Below the pieces are notes generated by a model. That model was not told the origin of the DNA and searched no databases. It saw nothing but the letters and a program-made list of their open reading frames with translations. Positions 1 to 12,700 of a stretch of DNA of 64,000 bases are shown in pieces. The stretch covers positions 3,042,501 to 3,106,500 of the forward strand of contig JAANYP010003248.1 of assembly GCA_020465985.1 (NCBI GenBank), in the 5' to 3' direction. Each line of letters starts with the position of its first letter. Position 1 is the stretch's first letter. Source of the stretch: Centrapalus pauciflorus (Eukaryota > Streptophyta > Magnoliopsida > Asterales > Asteraceae). A program made the position numbers and the translations under genes.

Positions 1-392
1 CCCTTTCAATGAGTATATGAATGCCATTTTTACAAATTTAGTTTTTTTACCTTGAAGATTAAATGTCATTTGTATGGGAAATCTTCTTTTCAAACTTCTG
101 TCTGTTGCAGTATCAGTATGCCTGTAATGGTTTGTGATTATAAGCTATTGAAATTTTTTTCACTCCACAACTCCAGAAATGAATCAAATAAGTTGTTGAC
201 AGTTGACAGATTGTTTTTATGGCTTCAAAATGATTTGTGGTCGCTAATCATTGTAATCTTTACAACAATGATATCCATGTTTCTAAAATCTAATAGGAGG
301 CTAGCATGGTGCAATTTGCTGGATTTTTACATGTTTCATGTTTGGGGCTCTCGACGCTGATGATTTGTTTCATGCGTTTCATATTTCTACAG

Positions 393-935
393 GGAATTCT
401 TTTCTTTGACAGAATGACTGCAGAAGTTGTTGATAGCATTCGTACAGAACTACTGGTGAGTAGTTATTGTTAATAAAAATACAAATGTGCAACATCCAAT
501 TTAGTCTAGAATGAGTTGTTCTAGCCGCATTTTTGAGCGATCTCTAAAATATATAAATAAAATAATCATCAAAAACCAAGATGTAGATTAATAGAAAATA
601 CATATTACATATGAAAATATATACATACATACATACACACACATATATACACATAGAGAGAGAGAGAGAGGGGTTGGGATCATTGCAGAATCTAAATTTG
701 GTGTAGAACTGTATAACCAATATTCAGAAAGTTGAATATGATGTTGAATATTCAATTTTTTATAAAAAAATATAACATCACCGGTCACGTTTTGAAGAGG
801 ATAAAATTCTTGTTTCATGGTATAATTTTTTCTTATAAAACTTGATAATTTTATTTATTATTTAGTTTGAAAGTTTGTTCTGCTATTCTGCACCAAATTT
901 AGGTTCTGCATTGATCATGTCTCTCTCTCTCTCTC

Positions 936-992
<57 letters not shown>

Positions 993-3161
993 ATGCGAGA
1001 ATATTGTATTTAAAGATCACATTAATTAATGATTTTCACAAACTAAAAAAAATAAGGGTCAATATCATATATATTGTTTTAAACTTATAAATATCATATA
1101 TACTAAAACATGATTTGGATCATCATATTTTATGTAATAAATATTTTTATTTTGATATACATGCCATTTATAAACTTAATGGTTATATATGTGATTTTCC
1201 TAAATCAAATACGATGATAAATTAACTTCTATAACGAATGAAAATTACAGAAAAGACAAACAAATTAATAAAAACCAGAATAATTTTGGAAAGTACAACA
1301 AATAAAGAAAAATCCAAACATAAAAAAAGAGATTTAAAACATAAAATAATAAAAGATGTAATATTAATGTTGTTATTGGTTTGATATATATGTAATACAA
1401 TTACTGTACTTATATTATAATGTTTTATAAAAATCATATACATGAATAAATAAGTCCATTAATTTTTCTTTTCATTTTAAAAATTAATAAAGGGTTAATA
1501 TTGGAAAGTGTTAATTACGAAAAAAGGCAACATATTGTCATACTTTTTCTAATTTGGGGAATATACTAATAAAAACACACCAATTAAGGTAACAAATTAC
1601 TTGATCATGTAAGTGGTAATCTTTAAAAAGTGTCATGTTAGGTTGCATAGTCAAATGACACGTCGAAAAGTTTTGCTGGCTAGATGAAGAAATTATCATT
1701 TCAGTATAATTTACTGGTAATATTACTTAGATTGATGTGTTTCATTTGTATATTTCTCTAATTGTAAATTTTTTTTTATGTTACCCATAATAGAGAAAGA
1801 TGATAATATGTTACATTGTTTCATAATTAACCCTGTTGAGAAAACCCCTTCAACTTTTATCATTTTCTCGATTAAGTCTGTAAACTTCTTTTTTCCCCAA
1901 TTGTTTAAGTTCTTAAACTATTCCTGTCTTATTCAAAAGTATATATTTTTGACCGGCTATCGGATTAGCCGGTAAAACACAACCAGTAAATAAAAAGTTT
2001 AAGGATTTAATCACTAAAATGGAGAAAGATGGTTTGTTTATTCCAATATTAATTGGGTAAAAAAACCAAGGTTGTTTGTTTGGTATCCAGTCAAATATAT
2101 ATTTTTAAATAAGACACGATAGTTTAGAGACTTAAATAATAAGAAAAAAGAGATTTAATAGCAAAAATTAGAAAAGTTGATGGGGTTTATTAACCCTTAA
2201 ATAAAAACAGTACTAAATGGGTTAAAAGATTTTAACGGTATTGAAAAGGTTCAAACCCATTTTATGTTAAGAAAAGAAACGGAAATTAAAGCCCAGTGCC
2301 CAACACATGAAAAATAAGAGCCCTTTGTCAAAGCCGAGATTCGAACCATAGACCTAACAGAGGCTTGCTTTGTGCCAAACCACTGAACTGATGGTTCATT
2401 ATTGTCCCGAATTTCTGCAAATGCTATATAAAATGAAAATCGGTTGCAATAAAGACAAAAAAAATCACTGTTCATGCCGACCAGCTGGTTTTTAATACTA
2501 ACAGTAATATGGCTTAAGATATACTATGTTACTTGATGCCATTCTATATAAAATGATAATATATTCTTGCAATTCACATGAGGTAATGGGGTTTAGCTTA
2601 CTTATGAGATCAAGTTGGTCCTATGTTATCTTGTTGTGAGGCATACTTTACCGAGTGGTTTTAATGTTTGTGCTCTCTTTATGAATGGTTAGAGACCACG
2701 GCAGTTGTTTCTCCTTCCTTCAGGTTCATTTTTTCTTTTTGAGGCTTTTTTTAGACCACATGAGTTTGTTTACCCACCTGGTCGTTCAGGGGATTAGTTT
2801 TTTCCCTTATCATGCCATTTTGAACTTTTTCTATGAGGTTAATACTTGTTTCATCTTTGCATCAACTTTTTCCGATCTTTGGTACCTTCATATGATCATA
2901 TCCCATATCCTAACTCTTTTCTTACAGTCCTTTTTTTTTCGGTCGATAAAATTGTCAGTGATCATTTTATCAATGATGGGCTCCTGATGTGAAATTTCAG
3001 TGCAATGTTAGCTTTCTGCCTTTCTTATGGATGCGGATTGATTGTTTATATGATAACAGGCGTTGGAACAGAAATACGAGGATAGTACCGGATTGTTGAG
3101 GCCTGAAAGTGTAGAAACCCGCAAAAGATGGAAGGCTGCTGCTGGATTTGGACGATCATAG
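393..3161 (+). CDS. 3' part of an unidentified protein-coding gene (last two recognisable exons)
   Basis: Two exons join in phase 0 and end a protein. Exon 393-455 follows a TTTCTACAG acceptor and encodes 21 residues starting GILFFDRMTAEVVDSI; its donor is CTG|GTGAGT. Exon 3060-3161 follows GATAACAG and encodes ALEQKYEDSTGLLRPE and so on, ending KAAAGFGRS before TAG at 3159-3161. The tail is charged and probably helical, with no membrane segment. The 2.6 kb intron between them carries a microsatellite-bracketed inverted repeat and a tRNA-like stretch. The start of the gene lies before the window or in exons I could not recognise in 1-390. I do not recognise the family and propose no function. 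Splice signals and the open joined frame make the gene itself credible. Confidence 0.6.
600..990. mobile_element. Fold-back element bracketed by microsatellites (intron of first gene)
   Basis: Arms at about 652-710 and 878-935 are inverted repeats: the left arm reads GAGAGAG, GATCATTGCAGAATCTAAATTTGGTG, and the right arm is its imperfect reverse complement (CACCAAATTTAGGTTCTGCATTGATCATG then CTCTCTC). Confidence 0.6.
930..993. repeat. Compound (CA)n-(TA)n microsatellite
   Basis: About 20 CA units run directly into about 10 TA units, immediately outside the right arm of the inverted-repeat element in the same intron. The short translated frames here are low-complexity artefacts. Confidence 0.9.
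2310..2410 (-). repeat. tRNA-like (possible SINE) sequence
   Basis: Read on the minus strand, the stretch has an A-box-like segment (ATCAGTTCAGTGGTTTGG), then about 25 nt later a good B box (GGTTCGAATCTCGG). That is the spacing of an internal RNA polymerase III promoter. No full cloverleaf with a paired acceptor stem is evident, so it is not a functional tRNA gene. A tRNA-derived SINE head or decayed tRNA relic in an intron is the best reading. Confidence 0.35.
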
Positions 3162-3849
3162 GTTGACATAATCATACACTAGGATCATTTCTTTCGTATC
3201 TGTGTTTTGTATCTCTACGCAACACCCAACGTGGCAAGATGGGAAGATGATCTATCCTTTTGTATGCAAAAATCCACAATCAAAACCCCCCCATTTTATA
3301 AACAAAATGTGCCTTGATTGTAAATTTGTACATTCCGCAGCCACAATCCCTTGAAAAATAATACTTTTGCAAGACTCTTAATCCACACCATACACCCAAG
3401 TTTACTATATGAAATCCATCATCCAATATCCATGAAAAATGGCTTTATTGTATGCATCCAAGTCTCCAAACTCCATAAAAAACACCATGAAATTCATTTT
3501 TCAAATGCACAATAAGTGAACCGTATACATTTTCTAAAGTATCCAAATTCCATAGAATGAAAACAAGAACACAAAAAATATGAAGAACCCATTCAATGTT
3601 TCACAACAAGTATCTATAATAGCCCATATACTTCAAAATAATAATACAACACTACTCATACACAATAATTCAAACCAAACTTGAGTATTAGAAAAAAAAT
3701 CAAGATTTTGTAAAGACAACCGACATTTACCTTTTGGTTTCGGCCAGGGCAAGAGTGCAATGGAGGACGCCGCAGGGGATGGTGTTGGCATGGTGGCGGA
3801 CGGTGGACGATGAGTTGTGTCCCCCGAGTTCAATACTTTATAGTATATG

Positions 3850-5092
3850 TGTAACACCCTCTTTTCTCAGATAAAAGTCACGTCAATAAACAATCATAAG
3901 TGACAATATAGCAGTTATCTCATAACGCATAGGTCAGGGTTTAACACAAATTATTGCTAACTAAAATTTTAATACAACAAGTCACATGTTCGAGACACAT
4001 AATCACTGAACTAATTGACATACATCGTCTAACTGATAGCTATCATACATGTTGATCAGATACAAAACATAGTTCCTCAAAATCTATTATCAGTATACAT
4101 CAAGCATACACACAAACTCTGATATATTCCAGCTCCTACTTCGGCGGCTGCTGCGGCTGTGACCCCACTTTCTGACTGCCTGAGACACGTTAGACTTGAA
4201 AACGTAAGCTGGGAAGCTCGTGAGTACGCGAGGGTTATACTATGCAGAATTAACATATAGCATACACAGAGCACATAGAAAGTTACAGATAGCTCAACAC
4301 AATAACACAGATACGCCTCATAATCTCTGAACTCAGTGCACATCTCAGCTCAAGGGGACGCCGTTCCCTAGCTAACAGACCGCAAACAACAGTGCTTAGC
4401 TACACAATAGGCACAAGAGCGACTTGACATAACACTACTGTATATATACAGTCTCGTATTTCATGACTGGTTGGGGACAGTCAGCCTGCGCGATCGCACA
4501 TTGCGGAATCATAACATATATAATTAGGTAGAAAGAATCACTTGAGGCGCCACATCTCTGTCTCATACACATATCACAATCACATAGACAACTCATAATA
4601 TAAGTGTGCTTTGGAAAAAGGAACTCGAGTATTCACTTATCTGTCAGATCACCTGTTGCTTGAAACTTTATTGCGGCTTGGTACGCTGTCGGCTCAACCA
4701 TGTACACATAACCGATCCTAAAATATTAATGCAAACCTAACTGATATACAAAATTGACCCAAACAAACACTGTAACTGAACGGGACCCAACAGATAATGA
4801 CAAACGGACCCTGACAGCCCAAAACAACCCCCGTCAAAAACCACTGGATCGCTGCCCGTACTCAAGGATATCGCGGCCGCGCTCAGGAATCGCGGTCGAG
4901 CACAGGCCATCGCGGTCGCGGATGATCTCGGCCGCATTCTCAATCGCTGACCAAACCCACCCCGTCCGCGCTACACCCATCGGGGCCGTGCTCAGGGGGT
5001 CGCGCCTGCGACGACGAACGTGCAGGTCTGCTCTGTTCGCTGGACATGGCTGAACCTGGGAGACTCATCTCCCCCAAACCCGAATTCCAGCA
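3850..5092. mobile_element. Probable solo LTR / LTR-retrotransposon remnant
   Basis: The block is clearly richer in G+C than its surroundings. It begins TGTAACACCC and can be closed at CCAGCA, giving the TG...CA ends of an LTR. No PBS, polypurine tract, gag or pol frame is seen on either side. The 5-bp flanks (ATATG left, ATACT right) agree at only three positions, so insertion is not proven by a target duplication. Short frames inside (for example around 4740-5050) are low-complexity and not credible genes. Confidence 0.4.
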
Positions 5093-5097
5093 ATACT

Positions 5098-6035
5098 AAA
5101 AAAATATAAATATTTAGTTGTTTGATTAAGTTATCGAAGTCTTTATAAGTTGTATTGAACCATCATTATAATGTTGATTTTAAACGTATTCTCTAATTTG
5201 GAATAAAAATTATATATGATATAAATTATAACATATATAACAAAGAAAGTGTTACGTTAGTTAGATTTTTCGATCCTGTTTTGATGTTAATCTTACATAC
5301 AAAAAGGATTTCGGATAAGATATTAATATTGACAAATTTGATTAAATTATTTATGATTGTCGGAAAAAAAATGTGACATGAAAAGATACTAGTTTATATA
5401 CCCGCGTATCGTAGTAGATTAATATTATTTGATTTTAATTCAAATCTAATTATTATTGATTTAGATAATGTTGCATAATTACTCATTTTTTAGTATAGAT
5501 AACAGATAGAGTTTTAAAAATGAAAATATTAAAATTGTCAAATAGTACACATGTCAAGTGGAGACATTGTCAAATGGTATTCTAGTTAAAGGTCATGTGA
5601 CATTTATTTACTCATTTTTTAGAATAGATAGTAGCCTAGTAGGGATAAACAATTCTTGATCTGAGACTGAGAAAACTAAAAACCAAACAAAACGAATATG
5701 TTTAAAAGCAAACCAAATTTAAATTTTGGTTTTTGATTTTGTTTCAGACCAAATCGACTATAAAACTGTTTTCTTGATTGATTTTTGGTCTAGCCAATAA
5801 AGGACAAAACCAAACCGAAAAACCGAATATGTACACACACATATTTATATATATATTTGAATTTTTAGGATCAATTTTTTTGACGTCAAAAATTTTATAT
5901 ATGTTTAACTTGATATTTTTAAGATTACTATTTAATACCGGACTATTTGAGGTGTTTAGGAGTTACTTTCTTTGATTAGTGATATATTGTTTTGGATATT
6001 GAATATTTGGTTTATAATTGAAATGTATTATTGTT
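5098..6035. other. Gene-free AT-rich spacer
   Basis: No credible coding sequence. At 5660-5830 there is a run of AAACCAAAC / TTTGGTTTT-type words resembling other stretches at 10130-10300 and 14740-14880, probably degraded non-autonomous transposons. Confidence 0.5.
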
Positions 6036-6159
6036 GATGATAGGATTATAACGAGGCCTCCATTCAACAACTGCCATGTGTACCATCACCCACAAATAGC
6101 CTATGTATACGGACCTCTAAACTCGCCCCTAAATCAATTTCATAAAATCGTTTCAGGTC

Positions 6160-6394
6160 CGTCCTGCAACAAATCACGAAAAAGGGAAAACCCATTCAAC
6201 TGCATCCGAGAAGATACAGAGATTATAGAGTCGCACATGGTCAAAACTTGAAAGATATTTGAAGCATCGTAAACACCAGCTTTACCTTCTCGATTATAGG
6301 AACGATTTCAAATATTTTGAGATATTTTTGGTCTCGTGTAGCATTTGATCGACGTTTTGCAGATTCTTAGCTTTTTTTTAGCTACATCCTAAAG
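6160..6394 (+). promoter_or_regulatory. 5'-UTR exon and donor of kinase copy 1
   Basis: A stretch conserved with copy 2 ends in TCCTAAAG|GTACGT, a good donor at 6394/6395. The matching acceptor is CTTATACAG at 9697-9705, giving a leader intron of about 3.3 kb. The transcription start is not fixed by sequence; the 5' limit given is approximate. Confidence 0.55.
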
Positions 6395-7021
6395 GTACGT
6401 TTTCTAATTCCCTGTCGATCTGTTTTGGATTGAATTCGTAGATTTTTGTGATTCTGGGGATCCATTAGAGCTCTGACTTCGATATTTGAAGTAAGAAAAA
6501 CAGGAACGTTCAAGCTTATGATCGGATCCTTGGACCTCAGAATTTAGGGAAAACTTATATTTTCTGGAAATAGATTTGCCTTAATTAAGGTCATGCCGCT
6601 ATTGCAATCGCTTGTAGTTTAATTAATGTAAGGACGCTGTTGTTTGATTTAGTATATTTGTTATGATACGCGTTGGTTTTGGGTGTTTAAGTTTCAGCAG
6701 CTAGGCCACGAAATTTTTGAAGAAACGTGAAAATTTAGAAGGCGAGTTTACCTGCAAACAATGAAGAGTGTACAGATCCCCAAACGATTGCTTGTAAACA
6801 AACCATTTACTAAAGTGTAGCTGCTAGTTTGCAACTCAAGCAAAGTACACACACACACATACATACATATATATCATTATGCAGGCATGCAGCACACCAC
6901 AAGGTACTCACTATATGTATGTGTGTGTGTATATGTGTATATGTGTGTGTGTGTAGGTTTGTCATGAAAAGTGCAGCTGCAACTTGGACAATGCTTATGG
7001 AGAGAAGTCAGAGGCATTTAT

Positions 7022-7653
7022 GGTTAGAAAATAAGGAACGAAAACGGGAATCAGTTTTTGGATGCTCTCGTGATCGTGTTCATTCACCTTCTGATAACAA
7101 CAATGTGCTCTAACGGGTATCCAAATTTTGTTATGGGATAATGCACAGCACAAGAAATGCACTAGTCTCAGGTTGTTAAATCCGTTTGTGTACACACACA
7201 TATAAATAAATATAAACGTTCCATACGAATTGAAATGGATAAGATTAGTTAACCTCCCAGACAACCACCAAAATGCAGTTAAAACTGCACCAAACCAGCA
7301 CAGACAAAGTTGCACCGCGGAAGCAAAGCTGCACAGGCAGCATCAGCCACAGAGGATCAGCAGCAGCAACGAAACCTTCACAGTGAAGGTTTAGTATAGC
7401 AAAATTAAAGCTGTTAAGCTTTAAGCATAGGGAGACCAATTTAGCTTTTAACATGCTGAACCAAGTTAACACACTAAAGACACCATAAATTCGTATTTGT
7501 TCACCGCCGGGGGCTCTGCTCTTTGTTCACCACATTAACGCCCGGGTGTTGATTTTGGTCAAATTTATTTGAGTCTGCATTCTGCACCTCCTACCTCGTT
7601 CTTGTTACAACCAAAATCAATAAATAGGTCAATGAAGTACACTAAAATAATAA
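7022..7653. mobile_element. Unclassified 632-bp insertion in leader intron of kinase copy 1
   Basis: The insertion is flanked by direct repeats CATTTAT at 7015-7021 and 7654-7660. The equivalent site in copy 2 (about 19790) is uninterrupted and reads CATGTATTAGATAAC, so this is an insertion after or during divergence of the duplicates. I see no obvious terminal inverted repeat or coding frame and cannot name the family. Confidence 0.6.
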
Positions 7654-9705
7654 CATTTATTAGATAACTTGATACGGGTTAGAAATGAACAGCTTAAATA
7701 CAATGAAACATGGTGATACCGAAGGAATTATTTCTGTTCTGTTGACATCAAGTAATATGTATCAGCATTGTTGACTTGTTGGTTCCTACGAATTAATTGG
7801 TTGAAACGGATTCTGCCCTTGTTTCTTTATGTATATATTTTCTGCAGACATGCTTGATCATCTCTTACATATTTGTGTGGTGATTTTTTGGATGGATAAA
7901 TGCGGAAGCAAAATGTAGTTCTTTTATTTAACTCGTTAGCACTTTAGCAGTTTGAATGTGTTGATGATGTATTTTCATAGTTTGTCATATCTGAAAGCTT
8001 TCAGTTGCCATGTATTACCGCCTGTGATGTCTATACAGCTTGTGAATCATCATTCATGCATTATTGCAAGTGAGCTTTTCTTGAGAAATAGTTGAATAGA
8101 AAATCTGCATCAAAGAGTGTCTCATTGTTTAAGAATTTGTAGTAATCATATTTGGTTTAAGTTTCCGCGTAAGCACATTGTCATAATTCATAAATTTAGT
8201 TTGGAAATTGGAATGTTTTTTTTTATTTTAATATTATATGGATTTTGTTATCTAACTTACATCCCGAGACAACATGTGGGCAACCATTACCTTGTAGTAA
8301 ATTATGGTAGTAGTATCTAAGTACCATATTACGGATTCAGGTGATGCCATGCTGGTACTTTGAGCATGGAGAATCACATCAGTTGAAAATAATATGATGC
8401 CCTAGAATTGCTTTCTGTGACTGTTGCTTTGTCTCATAGTAATCAATAAGCATGGGGTGCCATCCTAAAACAGAGTCATGGTGGGTTCCAAAACAAAACA
8501 TCATTAAAACCAAGTTAAAGTTGTGATAATCATGTGTAATAGAGTGGAAAATGAAATTAGATGATCTTTAGTACCACTAAAACTCAAGAAGCATCAATGT
8601 GATAAGGCATTTTTACTGTGACTTTCGTATCACTAATTAGTCACAGAACATACTGCATCCACTTTTTTTTTTCCTGAAAAAATGTTTTTTTTTTTACGCT
8701 ACATTCGTGTCACTAATTAGTGATTAGTCACATAACACAATGCATACTTTTTTGGAAAAATATGAAGTATAGATAAAAACTTCTATATTAAATTATTAAT
8801 AGTTGTTTCCTTTCATTGGTTGTGTACTTTTAGCATGTGAAACAAATAATGGTACACTAGAGAAAATGTATGTCAAAGTCTATTGGACTGTAATGCTTTT
8901 GATGATACTTATCTTTACATTTTTAAGAATAAAGAAGTGAATAAATACATGTGATACCTGAATGTTTATTACAAAGTAAGAACAGCAAAGGGAGAGAAAA
9001 AACAATGGGCATTTTGGTGAAATTTCTTGACCAAATGAAGAAAGGAAAAGCATGCAGAAAGACAATTACAGCTTATGAAAATAGATCATTGGAAGCAAAG
9101 AGTATATTTGTCAATGTCAGGAAAAGCAAGGCTAAGCTCTTTTGAAGTTTGTGTCTGGTACTACAAGTGTTGAACCTAATGCCTTAATTTGAAGGGTAGT
9201 TAGTGTCTCAAAATGGAATATTTTGCTTGGCACATGGTTTAGTAAAAATGTTTTTTTGACTATTAGCTGATTATTTAAAAGGCCCTCCAATGATGAAAAA
9301 TAGGAGAATCTTGTTGACAGAAAAAATTGCTGTTTGTGTTTTTATGATTATGAATGGCAATAGAATTCTGGAGTGGGACCTTGTGAAAAAGGAATTTATA
9401 CAGAGGGTGTTATTGTATTAGTTTGATTAACGGCTTGAAAAGGATATTAAATCAAGGAACTCAGCAAGCTGCGAAGAAAAATAATTTTTGTTAATGAAAA
9501 TGCCTAAAATTTTGCTAGGACACTGCTATATATTATGAGATGCCAGGATGCCACACCAAAAAAAGTGCTAGTGTGCTACTTCATGCCTACTAGTTTTTTG
9601 ATCTATGTGCTGGATTACAGATATGCATTGATCTATCCTATGAACAATTTAATGTGGTTGTGAAGTAGATTTTATTTGATGTCTTGGGATCTTGTTCTTA
9701 TACAG

Positions 9706-9732
9706 ATGCTATATAATATGAGTGGTGCATAA
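9706..9732 (+). promoter_or_regulatory. Upstream ORF in leader of kinase copy 1
   Basis: Between the leader-intron acceptor and the kinase ATG there is an eight-codon frame, MLYNMSGA then TAA. Its last part (ATG AGT GGT GC- TAA) is kept in copy 2. It ends 39 nt before the kinase start. Confidence 0.45.
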
Positions 9733-9771
9733 GTGATATAAAAAAACATCCTCAACTTGATCTTCCAAAAT

Positions 9772-12700
9772 ATGGCTTCTGGTGGAATGGCTCCATCTGC
9801 GGTTGAAAAACTTGATGACGATTCAATGTTTGTTGACACACTGCCCGAGGAAATCAATGAAATGAAAATCAGAGATGACAAGGTGGAAAAGGTTGCTCTT
9901 GGTGCCTTCAACATATATTTTTCTGTTTTTCACCATATGTCATTTGGCTGCATCCCTACTACAATTTTCAAATTAAGCTGGCCTCTTGTAGGAAGTGGAG
10001 GCAACTGTGGTGGATGGAAATGGCACTGAAACTGGTCACATCATTGTTACTACTATTGGAGGTAGAAATGGTCAACCCAAACAGGTAACTCTCAATCACT
10101 TTGTTAGTATAATACTATAATGTAGGGATGTGCATGGTTGGCCGAAACCGACCACACCAGTCAGACAATTAATTTTGCCAGTTTGTCCCTTCATAGTTGG
10201 CCGATTTGTATGGTAAGTTACTAAAATTATAAACCGATGATTTGGTTTGGTTTGTGGTTAGGAGTTTAAACCAGCCAAGCAAACCAAACCGAATCACACA
10301 TATATAATAAAGTTGATTTCAATAAATCGTTATAGTCTCAGAAGTTTGATGGAGCATTTTTTTACATTTCAATTTTGAACGTGTCTCTAAGAAAATAGTC
10401 ACTTACCATTTTAGGAAAAAAATGTATTGAAACTTTATTTTAGTTTTAAATTTGCTATTGGTTATACGTAAATTAATAATTATTAATAAATTTGCTATTA
10501 GTTATACGTAAACTATTTATATCCTGCCTACAAATGATGTCTTATTGGCATGCCTATAAGGAATAGGCAGAACTTCAGGTGTGACTTAATATATAGATAT
10601 AAATGAGATACTATTTAAGTGCTTTCGTAGTTGTTTAATGTTTTTTGATATCTGGTTCAGTTTTAACCTTTTTGACTGTTATTTTAGACGATAAGCTACA
10701 TGGCAGAGCGTGTTGTTGGCCAGGGTTCTTTTGGAATTGTGTTTCAGGTAATACCTCTAAGCTAAACCTCTAATTAGAATAGAATGTTATCCATGTAGTG
10801 GAATGGCTAATACATGCATGCATGATGATGTATGTTACTCATCAGAATTTTGACTTCTGCAGGCCAAGTGCTTAGAAACAGGAGAAGCTGTTGCAATTAA
10901 AAAAGTGTTGCAGGATAAACGATACAAGAATCGTGAATTGCAAACGATGCGACTTCTTGATCATCCCAATGTTGTTTCACTTAAACACTGTTTCTTTTCG
11001 ACTACAGACAAAGACGAGCTTTATCTCAATTTGGTTTTAGAGTATGTGCCAGAGACGGCTTATCGCGTAGCAAGACACTACAGCAAGGCAAATCAAAGGA
11101 TGCCTATGATTTATGTCAAACTATACACGTATCAGGTATGACCCTTTTCATGTAAAAGCTTCGTTTCTTTTCTTCTCTTTGCATAGCCTGTTGGGCTTAT
11201 CATTTTCTTATGCTTTGTTTTCTTTTCTGTGCCCCTGAAAAAGGTGCATACATGTATTTTGCATAGGTTTTACCTTCTCATGCTTTTGTTAGAAACTATG
11301 CGATTTCCTACAAATGTCATACGTAAGCTGTTTAATTAAAGACCCGGATGAATGAGATTTTTAGCCTTGTGCTCTTCATAGGAAATGTATACGTTGGAGA
11401 ATCATACCACTAATCTCTGCCTTCATGTTTATATGTTACCTGTTATGAAGTACAAAAGCCAATCTTACGTCCCAACTGCCCTGATTATGATATTGTCTGT
11501 AAATGCTATGAGGAAGTATCACACGATTCTTTTATTTTGATTTATTTATGTTCCCAAGGAACTCTTCATTACACATAAGTCTGGCCTTGTCTATGTGTTG
11601 ATGTATATCTTGTTGTTTGTTAGTATATTATGAATAAATGCGATATACCCGTGTCTTTCAGATTTTCAGAGCGCTGGCATATATTCATGCAATTGGCATC
11701 TGCCACCGAGACATTAAGCCGCAAAATCTTCTGGTGTGCATTTAAATTATAACACCCCTCCCCTACATACATACATACATACATACATACATACATACAT
11801 ACCTACATACATACATACATATATATCTGTGTGTGTGTGTGTGTATGTGTGTGTATATATATATATATGTAATATGTATGTATGAAGTTCTACAAGTCAA
11901 ACATGTAACAATTTGAACAATCTGGCTTGCAGGTCAATCCTCATACTCACCAGCTCAAACTTTGTGACTTTGGAAGCGCAAAAGTTTTGGTAATAACCTA
12001 TTTTGAATGTTTGGTCGTGAATTGATTTTGAAACAGAAGTATATTCTCTTCATATTTGCAAACACAATCTTTTCCTACTTGTTATTATCTGTTAATCTTT
12101 CTGCAAATTGTCTATATATAGTTGCATGGATTTCTTGTTGATTTTATTTTTATCTTCTCTGCATGCAACAGGTGAAAGGCGAACCAAATATATCGTATAT
12201 CTGTTCTCGGTATTACCGCGCACCTGAACTCATTTTTGGAGCAACTGAATACACAACTGCAATTGATGTATGGTCAGTCGGTTGCGTTCTTGCTGAACTG
12301 CTTCTAGGACAGGTTCACTAAACACTCTCTTTTACTCAGAGCTGTTACTTATGATATCTCTAGGAGTTTTTTGTGTACTTTTACAACTTATTTTGTCTTT
12401 TTGCTCTCTCAGCCTCTCTTCCCAGGTGAGAGTGGAGTTGATCAACTTGTAGAGATCATCAAGGCAAGTTATGGGCATCCTGTTGTGCAAAAGACTATCT
12501 CTATTTTTCCAAAGATTTTCGTTCGTGGTTTTATATGTGTTTTTTTTAATCATCTGTATAGGTCTTAGGTACACCAACTCGTGAAGAAATCAAATGTATG
12601 AATCCAAACTACACAGAGTTTAAGTTCCCACAAATCAAAGCTCATCCCTGGCACAAAGTGAGGATCTTGCTTTTCATGTCCACTTTGACTCCTCTTTATT

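Noticed and set aside
52..360. 102-codon frame at the window start as an upstream exon of the first gene
   Set aside because: Composition is unlike coding sequence and no acceptor/donor pair fits the phase of exon 393-455 convincingly.
4737..5053. Overlapping frames on both strands in the GC-rich block
   Set aside because: Arg/Pro/Ser-biased low-complexity translations in a putative LTR; no family resemblance.
8951..9145. 64-codon frame in the leader intron of copy 1 (and a similar region at 21061-21399 in copy 2)
   Set aside because: The frames differ in length and are shifted between copies; they lie in intronic sequence and resemble no protein family.
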